Source: an uncultured Bacteroides sp.
GTDB lineage: Bacteria > Bacteroidota > Bacteroidia > Bacteroidales > Bacteroidaceae
Assembly (NCBI GenBank): GCA_947071285.1
Contig: CAMTFK010000009.1
Span: 1 to 44,053, forward strand
Direction: 5' to 3'
Length of the DNA stretch: 44,053 nt
The notes under the pieces were generated by a model, which was not told where the DNA came from, made no database searches, and worked only from the letters and a program-made list of their open reading frames with translations. Each line of letters begins with the position of its first letter. The first letter of the stretch is position 1. Of this stretch, positions 25,369 through 35,356 are shown one piece after another. A program made the position numbers and the translations under genes.

Positions 25369-28326
25369 TTACTTGTTTCTGGTAGGTTGCGGCCCCATAT
25401 ACGAACGCTTCATACCTCCGAAGTCCAACACTACTTTCTGCACCACAGTTCCAGCATCGCCACAGATGATTTTCACCGTATGCTTGCCCGGTTTGTCTAT
25501 ATGGAGAGTGGTTTTGTTGATTCTGCAATTCTTCAATACGCTTTCGTACCATATCTGGGCATATTCGAAAGAAGAAGTGGACGGAGTCATCACAGGACCT
25601 TCATCGATGCATACGCCATATTTGGTTTCTACATTCGTTGCTTCGTGTCCGGCATATCCCCTATCCTTACTTATCGTAAAGGTAGGCAATACATAAGTAT
25701 ATACATCTACCGAGCCCTGCTCGAAAGTATAGAAATCGTATTCCAAACGTGGTGTGCTGCGCCCTGCAGTGCGTTGTGCCGGCGCTAAAGGATCACCTAA
25801 CTGAACGGCTGTATTCTCGCAACCCAGATTGGGAATTACTCTCATCTTAATAGCGTCATTCTCTACCTTACGGTGGAAACCTGCGGCATCAATTGAAACA
25901 TAGCCGTTGTTCTCAACATACAAAGTATCCATTTCGGCCAATGATGGAGAAGTAGGATTGAAGACAGAAACGTAAACGCTTTCTTTCTCGCCACGGTCGG
26001 ACATAATATCCAGGGTTCCGAGAATCCGCTCACCGGCCGGAACTTTCGCCCAGTCGATGGATACCTCTATACGGTCTTCGGTAGCAGTCTCCCCGGACTT
26101 CTTACTCACCAATATCCAGTCATTCGTAACAGCCGTTTTCCACTTCAACGGAGCGGCACCCTTGTTAAATACATCTACATAATATGACTGACGCAGATAA
26201 GTATTGAAACAGGGCAATGAATGGAAACTTTTCAGTCCTTTCAGCACATCTTCACCTTCTGCCATCACACCCAGAGAAGCCACAGGGGCCAATTCAACGT
26301 CTCTCAGTTTAGGGAGTTCAAAGTAAGCGGCGGCAAAGCCCTGCTTCATGGTCATCACATGATCCCACTTACCGTCGAGTAATGAGTTATAGCCTTTGGT
26401 GATTACTTCAAGGCTGTCATAACAAAGTTTTGCTGATTTCTCCAGTTCTTTGGCACTGGCTCTTTGCTGAATAGAATACCAACGGTTTCTCTGTCCGTCC
26501 AGTATCATTCTGTTCAGCAGTTCACATCCTTTCACCGGATAGTACAACGACTGATAGAAACAGGCTTTTTGCTTCTCGTCGGACATATTATTCAGAATCT
26601 TCTCTACAACATTTCCAATCCGGCGGTATTCACTCAGACGATTGTCCACCTCACGGTAGTTGGTAAGTGAGAAGTCAGTATCGGTATTCCGTTCTTTTCC
26701 GTGCTTATCGGTGGTCCACTGGTAACCCCATCCCATAAATTCGGGTTTGCGGGCAAAAGCCAGCTTATAGAAAGAGTTAACCACATCCTGGTACTCATTG
26801 CGATATTCGTCGCCCAACATGCCGCACAGCCATTCCGTACGATAGTTGGCAGCTCTCTCGAAGTTGAAAGAATCAATATCAAAAGCCATTGTCAGGAAGT
26901 AGTCAACAGCAAATTCACACGACTTGATGTCACCTGCATTCAGCAACCAGATACGGTCGGCCGTTGCATCATACGCTTTGCGGAGTTCTTCGTACATCAA
27001 TGTCGGAGAAACCGTATTCATCCAAAGGTGGTCATGGGGCTTTCCAAGATAAGAAGAGTGATAGTACACACCGGAACGTCCTGAACGTTTCTGTTCTTTC
27101 GGACTGCTCAGACGCTTCATATAGCCATAGTTATCATCCGGCCAAATGATAGTTACATCATCCGGCAGTTCCAAACCTTCGTCATATACATCCAGCACTT
27201 CCTTGTAGGGAGTGAATGCCTGGGGAATCTCTTCGCCCGGTTTACCGATGGCATCAATCAACATCTGTCTTTGTGCCATCAGTGCTTCCTGGAGCATATC
27301 TTTTCTATCTCCCATATCATTGCTTGCATTCATGGCCCGGTCGTGCAGTCCGCGCAACGCCAGGGTATATACATTTTCAAAAGGAGCACATTCCTTCACG
27401 CGTGCATTCAATACGCTGTCTACGCCTTTTTTATTGTTGATGTAGTCCCATTCGCCCATTGTATCTCGCTTCCATTCACTTGCCGTATTAAACAATAAAG
27501 GTTCGCAATGAGAAGCTCCCATGAGGATGGCAAAGCGGTCTGCAACCAGTCTGTTTTCAGGAATACGGTGGAATGCCATGGATGCATCGTGCATGGCCGG
27601 ACACAAATAATTAGCCTGGAGGCGAAGCAAAAGTTCACAAACCTTAGCGTAAGTACGGGGACCGAAGTTGCCCACTTCCTTCTCGAAGTTTCTCTTCGAC
27701 CAACGGTAAAGCCCCCAGTCTTCATCATTGATGAAAATGCCTCTGTACTTCACAGTAGGCTCCTTGGAGATATATTTGTCTACCTTCAGGTTCAATTGGT
27801 CTTTCTTCACAATGGGAGCATCTGCCCACCAGTACCAGGGAGATACACCGATGGTTCTCGACACGGACAATAATCCGTAAGCAGCACCTCTGCGGTCGCT
27901 ACCCACAATAACCAACGCCTTGTCTACTCCGGGGAGAGGATTACGAACGAGTTGCACCAGATAGCTTTCCCAACGGTTCTTCAAAGGCTCCACATCCAGT
28001 TTCTTCTTCGCAACCATTTGTTCTATCCATTCATTGTGACCCAGGGTTCCGACAATGATACAATTCTTCTGAGGAGCTTCCTTGGTAGTAGCAACACCCA
28101 AGATTTGTCCGCTCACCTCTTTCACGTCATTTGCAAATAGTCCCGCCGTTGTTTTTACAACTTCAAAGTCTTGTGTGTCATAGTACACGCAGGCTTTATC
28201 CTTCTTGCCTACGAGACTGAATACGTTGGAACCGCTACTATTCTGTGATAGCGAAACCTGAGCCAGCGCTGCCGAAGAACTCAGCAGCAACATACCTCCT
28301 AATAAAATAGATTTAAAAATACTCAT
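25369..28326 (-). CDS. GH115 alpha-glucuronidase
   Basis: The 985-residue length and motifs fit GH115, dimeric exo-acting enzymes that remove alpha-1,2-linked (4-O-methyl-)D-glucuronic acid from xylan and related side chains. A signal peptide (MSIFKSILLGGMLLLSSSAALA) is followed by a small alpha/beta domain with 'ALVIVGSDRRGAAYGLLSVSRTIGVSPWYWWADAP' (about 137-170). The barrel includes 'YRGIFINDEDWGLYRW' (about 194-209), 'LLLRLQANYLCPAMHD' and 'DDVTIIWPDDNYGYMKRL'. 'YYHSSYLGKPHDHLWMNT' and the C-terminal beta domain ending in 'MKRSYMGPQP' follow. It sits between GH105 and GH31 and implies glucuronic acid in the substrate. Periplasmic by signal peptide type. Confidence 0.95.
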   Translation of the reverse strand: MSIFKSILLGGMLLLSSSAALAQVSLSQNSSGSNVFSLVGKKDKACVYYDTQDFEVVKTTAGLFANDVKEVSGQILGVATTKEAPQKNCIIVGTLGHNEWIEQMVAKKKLDVEPLKNRWESYLVQLVRNPLPGVDKALVIVGSDRRGAAYGLLSVSRTIGVSPWYWWADAPIVKKDQLNLKVDKYISKEPTVKYRGIFINDEDWGLYRWSKRNFEKEVGNFGPRTYAKVCELLLRLQANYLCPAMHDASMAFHRIPENRLVADRFAILMGASHCEPLLFNTASEWKRDTMGEWDYINNKKGVDSVLNARVKECAPFENVYTLALRGLHDRAMNASNDMGDRKDMLQEALMAQRQMLIDAIGKPGEEIPQAFTPYKEVLDVYDEGLELPDDVTIIWPDDNYGYMKRLSSPKEQKRSGRSGVYYHSSYLGKPHDHLWMNTVSPTLMYEELRKAYDATADRIWLLNAGDIKSCEFAVDYFLTMAFDIDSFNFERAANYRTEWLCGMLGDEYRNEYQDVVNSFYKLAFARKPEFMGWGYQWTTDKHGKERNTDTDFSLTNYREVDNRLSEYRRIGNVVEKILNNMSDEKQKACFYQSLYYPVKGCELLNRMILDGQRNRWYSIQQRASAKELEKSAKLCYDSLEVITKGYNSLLDGKWDHVMTMKQGFAAAYFELPKLRDVELAPVASLGVMAEGEDVLKGLKSFHSLPCFNTYLRQSYYVDVFNKGAAPLKWKTAVTNDWILVSKKSGETATEDRIEVSIDWAKVPAGERILGTLDIMSDRGEKESVYVSVFNPTSPSLAEMDTLYVENNGYVSIDAAGFHRKVENDAIKMRVIPNLGCENTAVQLGDPLAPAQRTAGRSTPRLEYDFYTFEQGSVDVYTYVLPTFTISKDRGYAGHEATNVETKYGVCIDEGPVMTPSTSSFEYAQIWYESVLKNCRINKTTLHIDKPGKHTVKIICGDAGTVVQKVVLDFGGMKRSYMGPQPTRNK

Positions 28327-28351
28327 GGTTTATTTATTGATAATTTATATG

Positions 28352-29458
28352 TTACTTTTCCATCAGCGCAGCCACACACCAGAGGTAAGGTCCTTGTGCA
28401 TGAAAATCACCGGTACGGCGCGGACGGTCGTAATAGTATTGTTTGTCGTTCTTTTTGTTAGTACCTACGCAAATCTCTCTCACCTGATTCTTTTCGGTAA
28501 GGTAAGTCACCAAAGCCATCCATGCCTTGCGGGCTGCCGGAGCATACTCTTTAGCATTCAGCCATCCGTTCTTTACACCCGTAATAAAAGCGAAAGTAAA
28601 CATGGCGGAGCCTGATGTTTCAGTCCAGCAATCAGGGTCATCGAGCAACTGGTTCCACAGACCTTCCGGGTTCTGATATTCTTTCAGACTCTTCATCATA
28701 GTCAGGTAACCTTCCATGATACGGGGACGGTCTTTGTGATTCTTAGGCAAATAGCGAAGCAACTCCGCCATACCTGCTGCCATCCATCCATTTCCGCGTC
28801 CCCAGTAAAAGGGCACATCCGGTGCATGATAGAAAAGACCGTTTGGGCGTTGCAATTCATCCAGATACATCACCATCTCTTTGGCTGCACGGTCTATATA
28901 TTTGCTGTCATTGGTCACTTTGTAAGCATGTGTCTGTACAATGGTAATCATGTACATATCGTCAATCCAGAGGCGTGTTTGCCATGAATAGCCTTTCTCC
29001 GCCCATTCCTTCTCTTCCGGCTTTGCATCAGCAGGAACTTCCCATTGGGTATCGGCATAAGGCAATCCCAGCTCTTTGTAGCGTTCATCTTTCGTCACCC
29101 AATAGAGTTCCAGAGGCAGGCTTCCGAACATATTCAGATCGACATGGTTCTTGATAGGCAACAGTGCCTTTTCTGTAGTAAACAGATGCTCGAACCGGGC
29201 TTGCAGAAGCTTGATAAGTGCTTTATCCTTGGCTGCTGCCGCATATTTAAGAGAACCGTTCCAGTAGAAGGTTTCGGGATAACCAATCCACTTTCCGGCA
29301 TGCAATGCATGTTTCTCGGTTACAAAACGGTAGGCAATGCGTCTGCCGATTTCATCGGGAGTATACCCTTCGGGGAAATTCTTCAGAAGACTGGTCTGAG
29401 CAATTAACAACTGAAAGGATGATAATAAAAATAATAATGCGAATACTTTCTTGTACAT
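28352..29458 (-). CDS. GH105 unsaturated uronyl hydrolase, copy 1
   Basis: The 368-residue protein fits GH105 (YteR-like), which removes a 4,5-unsaturated uronic acid from the non-reducing end of lyase products by hydrating its double bond. Visible motifs are 'SWQTRLWIDDMYMITIVQ', whose Asp pair contains the catalytic Asp, 'APDVPFYWGRGNGWMAAGMAELL' and 'TETSGSAMFTFAFITGV'. The signal peptide (MYKKVFALLFLLSSFQLLIAQ) sends it to the periplasm. It is closely similar (about 70% identical by eye) to the GH105 at 35357-36460. It lies 64 bp after GH130 and 25 bp before GH115. GH105 members act on unsaturated galacturonyl-rhamnose or glucuronyl residues; which applies is not visible. Confidence 0.94.
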   Translation of the reverse strand: MYKKVFALLFLLSSFQLLIAQTSLLKNFPEGYTPDEIGRRIAYRFVTEKHALHAGKWIGYPETFYWNGSLKYAAAAKDKALIKLLQARFEHLFTTEKALLPIKNHVDLNMFGSLPLELYWVTKDERYKELGLPYADTQWEVPADAKPEEKEWAEKGYSWQTRLWIDDMYMITIVQTHAYKVTNDSKYIDRAAKEMVMYLDELQRPNGLFYHAPDVPFYWGRGNGWMAAGMAELLRYLPKNHKDRPRIMEGYLTMMKSLKEYQNPEGLWNQLLDDPDCWTETSGSAMFTFAFITGVKNGWLNAKEYAPAARKAWMALVTYLTEKNQVREICVGTNKKNDKQYYYDRPRRTGDFHAQGPYLWCVAALMEK

Positions 29459-29522
29459 AACAATTTGAATTCTATCTATTAAACATTCTAATAATTTACG
29501 ATTTCCGGTATATCCGGTGACA

Positions 29523-30671
29523 TTACTTCACCTTCAATAGTTTCTTGGTGTCATCACACACGGCTACCGCCACTTTGGAGTCTGCGCAACCGTAATAAAG
29601 GTATAGCTTCTTCTTGTAATAGGCCAATCCCTCGATAAATACGGTACCGTCCTTATACTGTCCGCTCTTCTCAAAAGGAGCTTCAGGCATGAAGAAAGGT
29701 TTATCCAGACGGCTCAACACTTTATAAGGGTCTTTAGAATCAAGCAAAAGCTGTCCGGCACAGTAAGCGCCTGCCGGATAGTTTGCATCGCCTCTCTTTT
29801 TATCATTCTTACCATTATACATCAGCACAATGCCCTGTTTGGTACGAATAGCGGGAGGGCCGCACTCAGTCATCTGGCTATCGAAATAGCCGTTACGTGG
29901 CTTGGCAATCTTCAATAATTCGTTGTTCTTATCCAGCACAGGATACCAGTCTGTCAGGTTGTCGGAAGTGGCTGCATGTACGGCATATTCTCCCCAATAC
30001 ATGAAGTATTTGCCATCTACCTTGTCTATAACCAGCTTTCCGCCTTTTACCTTAGTAAGGATGGAGGCTGATTTAGTAGCGATTCTGGTAAAGCGCCCGT
30101 CATACGCTTTTTCAAAAGCAAGACCATGCTTGGTCCAGTTCTTCAAATCTTTGGAAGTAGCTACTGCAAGGCGGGGGGTCTTCCGGTTCCATGCCGTATA
30201 AATCATTACATATAATCCGTCTTCGGTCATAGCCACCCGCGGGTCTTCGCAACCACCCGGGCACTCTATGCTTTCAAAATCATCTCCACCGGGGAAAAGT
30301 ACCGGGCTGTCTGACCGCTTCATGGTCAATCCATCCGCACTTTCGGCATAGCCGATACGTGAAGTCCTTTTTCCAATGCCTTGCGCCGAATTGTCCTCAG
30401 CACGGTAAAGCACAACAATCTTTCCGTCTTTCACGGTAGCAGCAGGATTAAAAGTATCGCTTTCCTCCCACTTCACCTGTTCCTTTCGCATCGGGCAATA
30501 GAAAGAGGTGGGTTGCGGTACGATCACGGGATTGACACCTTCCGGACGGATGAACGGGCCAACCACCCAATTCTCCTGTTGTCTCTTATCTGCATCGCCT
30601 GAAGAGGGCAAAGTAGAAAAACTACTCAGTGACAACACTCCTATCAGACCAACTATAAGTTTTAGCTTCAT
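29523..30671 (-). CDS. GH130-like glycosidase or phosphorylase
   Basis: The 382-residue protein has a signal peptide (MKLKLIVGLIGVLSLSSFSTLP) and a five-bladed propeller with GH130 features. These are 'DTFNPAATVKDGKIVVLYRAEDNS', 'SIECPGGCEDPRVAMTEDGLYVMIYTAWN' (the EDPR block near residue 145) and 'SQMTECGPPAIRTKQGIVLMYNG'. GH130 contains phosphorylases and hydrolases acting on beta-mannosides, and some members act on other beta-linked sugars. Phosphorolysis outside the cytoplasm would be unusual, so an exported member is more likely a hydrolase. It lies 39 bp after the FAD oxidoreductase gene. A GH43- or GH32-like propeller is the alternative, but the EDPR block favours GH130. Confidence 0.82.
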   Translation of the reverse strand: MKLKLIVGLIGVLSLSSFSTLPSSGDADKRQQENWVVGPFIRPEGVNPVIVPQPTSFYCPMRKEQVKWEESDTFNPAATVKDGKIVVLYRAEDNSAQGIGKRTSRIGYAESADGLTMKRSDSPVLFPGGDDFESIECPGGCEDPRVAMTEDGLYVMIYTAWNRKTPRLAVATSKDLKNWTKHGLAFEKAYDGRFTRIATKSASILTKVKGGKLVIDKVDGKYFMYWGEYAVHAATSDNLTDWYPVLDKNNELLKIAKPRNGYFDSQMTECGPPAIRTKQGIVLMYNGKNDKKRGDANYPAGAYCAGQLLLDSKDPYKVLSRLDKPFFMPEAPFEKSGQYKDGTVFIEGLAYYKKKLYLYYGCADSKVAVAVCDDTKKLLKVK

Positions 30672-30710
30672 CTTGATTTCTATGTTTTTTACATGGTTAA
30701 AGTTATCATT

Positions 30711-32573
30711 TTACTGGCGAAGACGCTTATAGATACCGGTCAATACCTCCAATCTGGATGTCTTTCCGGGTACAGCCCGAGGCTTAAACCCGCATAATGC
30801 ACTCCACTCCTGCAATGTATCTTCATCTACCGCACCTTGCAGATTTGCATCCCATCCGGGCAAGTATCCCCGTAATCCCATATATTGCGCTAAACGGAAG
30901 TCAGGGTCTTCCGGACGCAAGTCACGAAAGTATATCAGTGTTGCTTTCTGGTCAATCAGCAGTTCCTGCAACTTAGGCATATCCACATCCTGCACAGCTA
31001 CTTTATCATCAATTGCCAGCGAAGCAGCAATACCCGCCGCCTGTCCCAATGCCATCCAGCATGGTTCCATACGCAAGGTGGAGAAACCAATATGTGAACC
31101 GGATACAGGTACAGGCAACAACAGGTTATCTACATTGCGGGGCAGAATGACGCCCAAAGGTACTGTATAGACAGCCGTAGGATAACTGATAAATCCATCC
31201 AGATGCACCCTGCCGGTTTCCCTTTTCCGGGCAGCATGCGAGTCGAGTGCATAATGACTGGCTGTCACACTGTTGGCATGCAACGGCGGACGTTTGTCCG
31301 GTGCAACAGGCAAAGCATCCTTGGCAGTAAAGAAGTAGACCCCTTCAAACCGTCTTCCTTCGCGCACATATACCTGGCGGGGGAAATACTCATTATCCTG
31401 ATATTCGTCTTTCGCCAATCCCCATTCCAACATTGCTTTACGGAAATGCTCCGGCAGTTCGGGGTCATTCTGGGCGAACCAGAACAAGCCTAACGTATAA
31501 TCTTTCAGGCGTTTGGCAAACTTATCCCGCCACTCCCACGAAGAAGTAGGCCAAGGCCAGTTTTCTTCGGGCAAATCGGTAGAGATAAACGCCGCATGCT
31601 GGTTATTGCCATCTGTTTTCTGATTGGGCAGCTTCACCATGCTACTCAGCTTTCTGATTCCCCAACTGTCTCCGGGCAATTTAGTCTGATTGCCGGCAGC
31701 GATATGACGGCGGTTTTCTTCCATCATTTCATCCGTCACTTTCAGCATGGCTCGCTGGGTATTCCTTCCGGTCCATACATCTTCAATCAGTGAAACGTAT
31801 TCGTCTCTGTTATAAGATGCCGGTTTCGGAAAGAGCACCCGGTTATCAGGGTCATTTGTCAGGCAGAGGCGATAGTTGTAGGCCTGGACTGCATTATCCG
31901 ACTCTCCCGTGCTGCCACTGGCAGGCAGGCTTTTCCAGTATTCATAGGTTCTTCCCGCTCCGGGTTCTCCAAATTCGGCCTTGCTTTCCCTGCCTACACG
32001 GAAGGGCACACCAGCCGCAGCTCCCAAATCTCCTTCATAAGTGGCGTCTATAAAAACATCGCCCCGGTACGTTTCTTTTTCTCCATTCTCACGATTCAGT
32101 ATGCAGATACTTTCAATACGTCCATTCCTGAAAGAGATATTCTGGTTTTCAGCATCGAATTGCCGCATAAGGAGTACGGTAATCTTATCCTTATGTTCGT
32201 TCAGCATATCCTGATATACGGATGCAGCAACGTAGGGTTCAAAATGAAAGCCGTCGCTGCAATCCTTCAATTGCTGGGAGTGCTCTCCATAACGGTCTGC
32301 ATAATATTGCTTGATTCTGGTAGTAAACTCCATGAACAGGCCGGTAGTTGCTTCCCGTGTAGCAATATCCGTTGCCCCCAGCCCATTGACCGGAAGCCCC
32401 CCAATATGCCGGGTACGTTCCAGTATAACCGAGGTCTTGCCTTGCCGGGCTGCCGCAATAGCTGCCATAATGCCACCGGGATTACCGCCTACCACCACCA
32501 CATCAAAATGGTTTTGGGCGGATATACCCCAACTGAGCATCAACAGCACCGTAAGAATATGGAATCTCTTCAC
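30711..32573 (-). CDS. Exported FAD-dependent oxidoreductase (FAD_oxidored family)
   Basis: The 620-residue protein starts at GTG 32573, 10 bp after the GH2 stop; no better ATG fits the signal peptide (MKRFHILTVLLMLSWGISA). Directly after it comes a Rossmann dinucleotide-binding motif, 'DVVVVGGNPGGIMAA' (residues 24-38), with the acidic residue at Glu51 ('VILERTRHIGG'). 'GDVFIDATYEGDLGAAAGVPF' and 'LLLPVPVSGSHIGFSTLRMEPCWMALGQAAGIAASLA' are typical of the FAD_oxidored family, often annotated as putative xanthan lyase in Bacteroidetes. Substrate and electron acceptor are unknown. An exported flavoenzyme inside a glycan operon suggests oxidation of a sugar or uronic acid, possibly to allow elimination or hydrolysis of a resistant bond; that is inference. 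Confidence 0.88.
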   Translation of the reverse strand: MKRFHILTVLLMLSWGISAQNHFDVVVVGGNPGGIMAAIAAARQGKTSVILERTRHIGGLPVNGLGATDIATREATTGLFMEFTTRIKQYYADRYGEHSQQLKDCSDGFHFEPYVAASVYQDMLNEHKDKITVLLMRQFDAENQNISFRNGRIESICILNRENGEKETYRGDVFIDATYEGDLGAAAGVPFRVGRESKAEFGEPGAGRTYEYWKSLPASGSTGESDNAVQAYNYRLCLTNDPDNRVLFPKPASYNRDEYVSLIEDVWTGRNTQRAMLKVTDEMMEENRRHIAAGNQTKLPGDSWGIRKLSSMVKLPNQKTDGNNQHAAFISTDLPEENWPWPTSSWEWRDKFAKRLKDYTLGLFWFAQNDPELPEHFRKAMLEWGLAKDEYQDNEYFPRQVYVREGRRFEGVYFFTAKDALPVAPDKRPPLHANSVTASHYALDSHAARKRETGRVHLDGFISYPTAVYTVPLGVILPRNVDNLLLPVPVSGSHIGFSTLRMEPCWMALGQAAGIAASLAIDDKVAVQDVDMPKLQELLIDQKATLIYFRDLRPEDPDFRLAQYMGLRGYLPGWDANLQGAVDEDTLQEWSALCGFKPRAVPGKTSRLEVLTGIYKRLRQ

Positions 32574-32583
32574 GCTATCTTCT

Positions 32584-35304
32584 TTATTTGAGTTTATACT
32601 TTTGAGTAGTTACATTCCATCCTTTCAATACCAGGACAGCTCCTTCGGCCAACTTCCCTTCTGCCGTTTCTATAGTGACCGTTTTCTTTTCACCCGGAAC
32701 CAGGGAGAAGAAGTTATCCGAATAGAACGACGGACGTATCGGACTCATCCTTGCATTCAGGAACTGCAACTGATTAAAGAAAGCAATGCCATTGGAAGTA
32801 TTCTTCAATGTGATATCTACGAAATAACGACCGTCTGCCTGACGCGTCTTATAGGAGAGTTTCACATTAGCCGCCTTCAACTTACTCAAGTCTTCAAAAC
32901 CTGAAGATGCAGGCCCGGTCAGCGTCTTGCTGCCTTCATACTTATCATTTGACCTCCAATAGAAGTTGGAAGAAACATCCTTGCCCTTCTCATCTTTCAG
33001 CAACAGTTTGATGAAATGAACCTGAGAGATATTTTCGGGGAAACGGATAGTCAGCACATCATTGGCTACTCCATCTTCCGGAAGATTGACAGAAGCAGAT
33101 TCTTCAAACACTTTCCGGCTGTTGATATCATACACCTGCGCTATCACCTTGTAATTATTGAAAGAGCGATAATAATCGTTCACCACAGATACGGTGTTCT
33201 TCAAATAATCGAACTGGGCATGCAGTGGTTCCAATGAATTGGCTGTATGATAGAGTGAAGCGGTAGGCTCCAAAGACCAATCCCACATACGGGAAGACAC
33301 CTGACGCATGGAGCAGTTATGATACCAAAACAGAAGTCCAGAACAGAAGCGGTCCCCGTAATCCAGTTTATTATAGTTCCATACTTCCCAGATACTCTTG
33401 GAGTTTATAGCACCCAGCAATTGCCCTTTTTGGGCGAATTCATCGATAGAAGATGATTTTCCATAGTGGTTTACCAGGTCGGTATACATCGTAGTCATCA
33501 GGTGGAAACCATTTCCATCCAGATAATCCCATACCTCTTTATTAATAGGCCAAAGGTCTTTTTCATCCATCATCTCACGAAGGATTTCTACCGTAGGCAG
33601 CGTAGGAGCACCATACTCCGGATTGAAACCATCGACACGGCTTCCACGGGGAGACGCCGTATTTTCATAGTGTTGCATCGGATTCACCTGCTTGTAAGGA
33701 CTTCCATCATGCACTCCGGCACATTCCGACTGCATCTGATAACCTCGTGTACCATCCAGTTTGTTGAGTAGTTCAGGTGTACCTGTGACTTCCGTACTTT
33801 CATTGGAAGCTACGTAATAAGCCAAAGAAGGATGGTTGCGGATGCGTTTCACGGTAGACACCACATTATCCATATAGTTACCCTTATCATGCGGATGGCG
33901 TGTATCACCTGTCATCCAGAACTCCTGCCATACCAATAATCCCATTTCATCGCACAATTGGAAGAAATAGTCCGATTCGGCAATACCACCTCCCCACATG
34001 CGCAGGAGGTTGACACCCGACTGACGGCTATACCGCAGTTCGGCATATGTACGTTCATCAGAAGTTCTCTGCATAGCCTCCGGTATCCAGTTCGTTCCCC
34101 GGATAAAGAGACGCTTGCCATTCACATAGAAAACACGTGATTTATCAGGCGTGTTCGTATCGGAAGTAATTTCCCGGATACCGAACTTCGTTTTTACCGA
34201 ATCACAGACCACTCCGTCGATGGATACGGTCATTTTCAACTCATACAGGTTCTGAGGACCTTTGTTTACAGGCCACCACAAACGGGGGGAGTTAATCACT
34301 AACTGGGGGTATTCATCCGGAGAGAAGGACAATAGTTTTTCTTCTCCACGCATCACTTTCAGTTTCTTCTCGAAAGTAATATTCTCACCCACAATCTCGC
34401 CTTTCACCGTGCAATTAATCGGATTAAAGCCAGTAGTCGGATTCACAACTTCCACAGAAATGGATTCACGGGCCTGGTCGTAGCCGGGCTTGCGCAACTC
34501 CGACTTCACGAAAGGATGGCGCAACGCCACTTTGCCCGTAGCATAAAGAGAAATGTTCTTCCAGATACCGGTATTACGGTCGCGGATACCGTCCATGAAA
34601 GTGAAGTCCCAGCCTACGGTCATCAGCATGGTAGTGTTCAGTCCGATATTGCCATTTCCTCCATTGTGGAACTCTCCCACTGCCCCCCATGATTTCGGCT
34701 TGGTGCTGCCGGGAACATCCACCGGATATACTTTTATTGCTAAGGCATTATTCTTGCCTATCTCCACAAAGCTGGTCACGTCGATATAATCCTGCAAGAA
34801 CATACCTTTCATGGTACTGAGCAGATTTCCATTCACCCATACCTCGGCACGGTAGTTAATGCCGTCCACTTGCAGCCATACATGCTTTCCCTTGAATGAT
34901 TCGGGAACGGTAAACTCCGTACGGAACCAATAGGTATAGAAGTCACGTCCGGTTTCTGAGATATCCGGTATCAGTTTCGACTCTATCTTATTGTTGATTC
35001 CATAGTAAGGTTCCGGATATTTCTGATTATGCACCAGTGAATTCAGAACCGTACCGGGCACAATGGCAGGCATCCAGTTTTCTGTAGAATAACTTAATAA
35101 AGACACTTTCTCTCCGGGCTCCGTCACATCTCCCGCCTTTATCATTTTCCACTGATAATCTCCGTTATGGGTAATTTCTGAATCAAGCCAGATACGTCCG
35201 GAGTTTCTGACATCATTCACCTGGCTTTGTCCGGTTACTACCGTCGAATAGGAAAACAACAGTATAACAAAGGTAAGGGCTTTGGCCCAACAGCTTATAT
35301 TCAT
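32584..35304 (-). CDS. GH2 glycoside hydrolase, beta-mannosidase/exo-glucosaminidase-like
   Basis: The 906-residue protein has a signal peptide (MNISCWAKALTFVILLFSYSTVVTG) and GH2 domain order. The jelly-roll has 'FYTYWFRTEFTVPESFKGKHVWLQVDGINYRAEVWVNG', followed by immunoglobulin-like domains and a barrel starting 'FIRGTNWIPEAMQ'. 'YYVASNESTEVTGTPEL' gives the Asn-Glu acid/base (Glu502), and 'GFNPEYGAPTLPTVE' the nucleophile (Glu563). Further beta domains follow. The 'GTNWIPEA' and 'LLRMWGGGIAESDYFFQLCDEMGLLVWQEFW' pattern is closest to beta-mannosidases and exo-beta-D-glucosaminidases rather than LacZ-type galactosidases. It follows GH105 copy 2 by 52 bp. It presumably trims a beta-linked hexose in the periplasm; the sugar cannot be decided from the sequence. 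Confidence 0.92.
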   Translation of the reverse strand: MNISCWAKALTFVILLFSYSTVVTGQSQVNDVRNSGRIWLDSEITHNGDYQWKMIKAGDVTEPGEKVSLLSYSTENWMPAIVPGTVLNSLVHNQKYPEPYYGINNKIESKLIPDISETGRDFYTYWFRTEFTVPESFKGKHVWLQVDGINYRAEVWVNGNLLSTMKGMFLQDYIDVTSFVEIGKNNALAIKVYPVDVPGSTKPKSWGAVGEFHNGGNGNIGLNTTMLMTVGWDFTFMDGIRDRNTGIWKNISLYATGKVALRHPFVKSELRKPGYDQARESISVEVVNPTTGFNPINCTVKGEIVGENITFEKKLKVMRGEEKLLSFSPDEYPQLVINSPRLWWPVNKGPQNLYELKMTVSIDGVVCDSVKTKFGIREITSDTNTPDKSRVFYVNGKRLFIRGTNWIPEAMQRTSDERTYAELRYSRQSGVNLLRMWGGGIAESDYFFQLCDEMGLLVWQEFWMTGDTRHPHDKGNYMDNVVSTVKRIRNHPSLAYYVASNESTEVTGTPELLNKLDGTRGYQMQSECAGVHDGSPYKQVNPMQHYENTASPRGSRVDGFNPEYGAPTLPTVEILREMMDEKDLWPINKEVWDYLDGNGFHLMTTMYTDLVNHYGKSSSIDEFAQKGQLLGAINSKSIWEVWNYNKLDYGDRFCSGLLFWYHNCSMRQVSSRMWDWSLEPTASLYHTANSLEPLHAQFDYLKNTVSVVNDYYRSFNNYKVIAQVYDINSRKVFEESASVNLPEDGVANDVLTIRFPENISQVHFIKLLLKDEKGKDVSSNFYWRSNDKYEGSKTLTGPASSGFEDLSKLKAANVKLSYKTRQADGRYFVDITLKNTSNGIAFFNQLQFLNARMSPIRPSFYSDNFFSLVPGEKKTVTIETAEGKLAEGAVLVLKGWNVTTQKYKLK

Positions 35305-35356
35305 TTTATAAGTATTAAATAGAATTTCGATACAAGATTACTAAAATGGCACAGTT

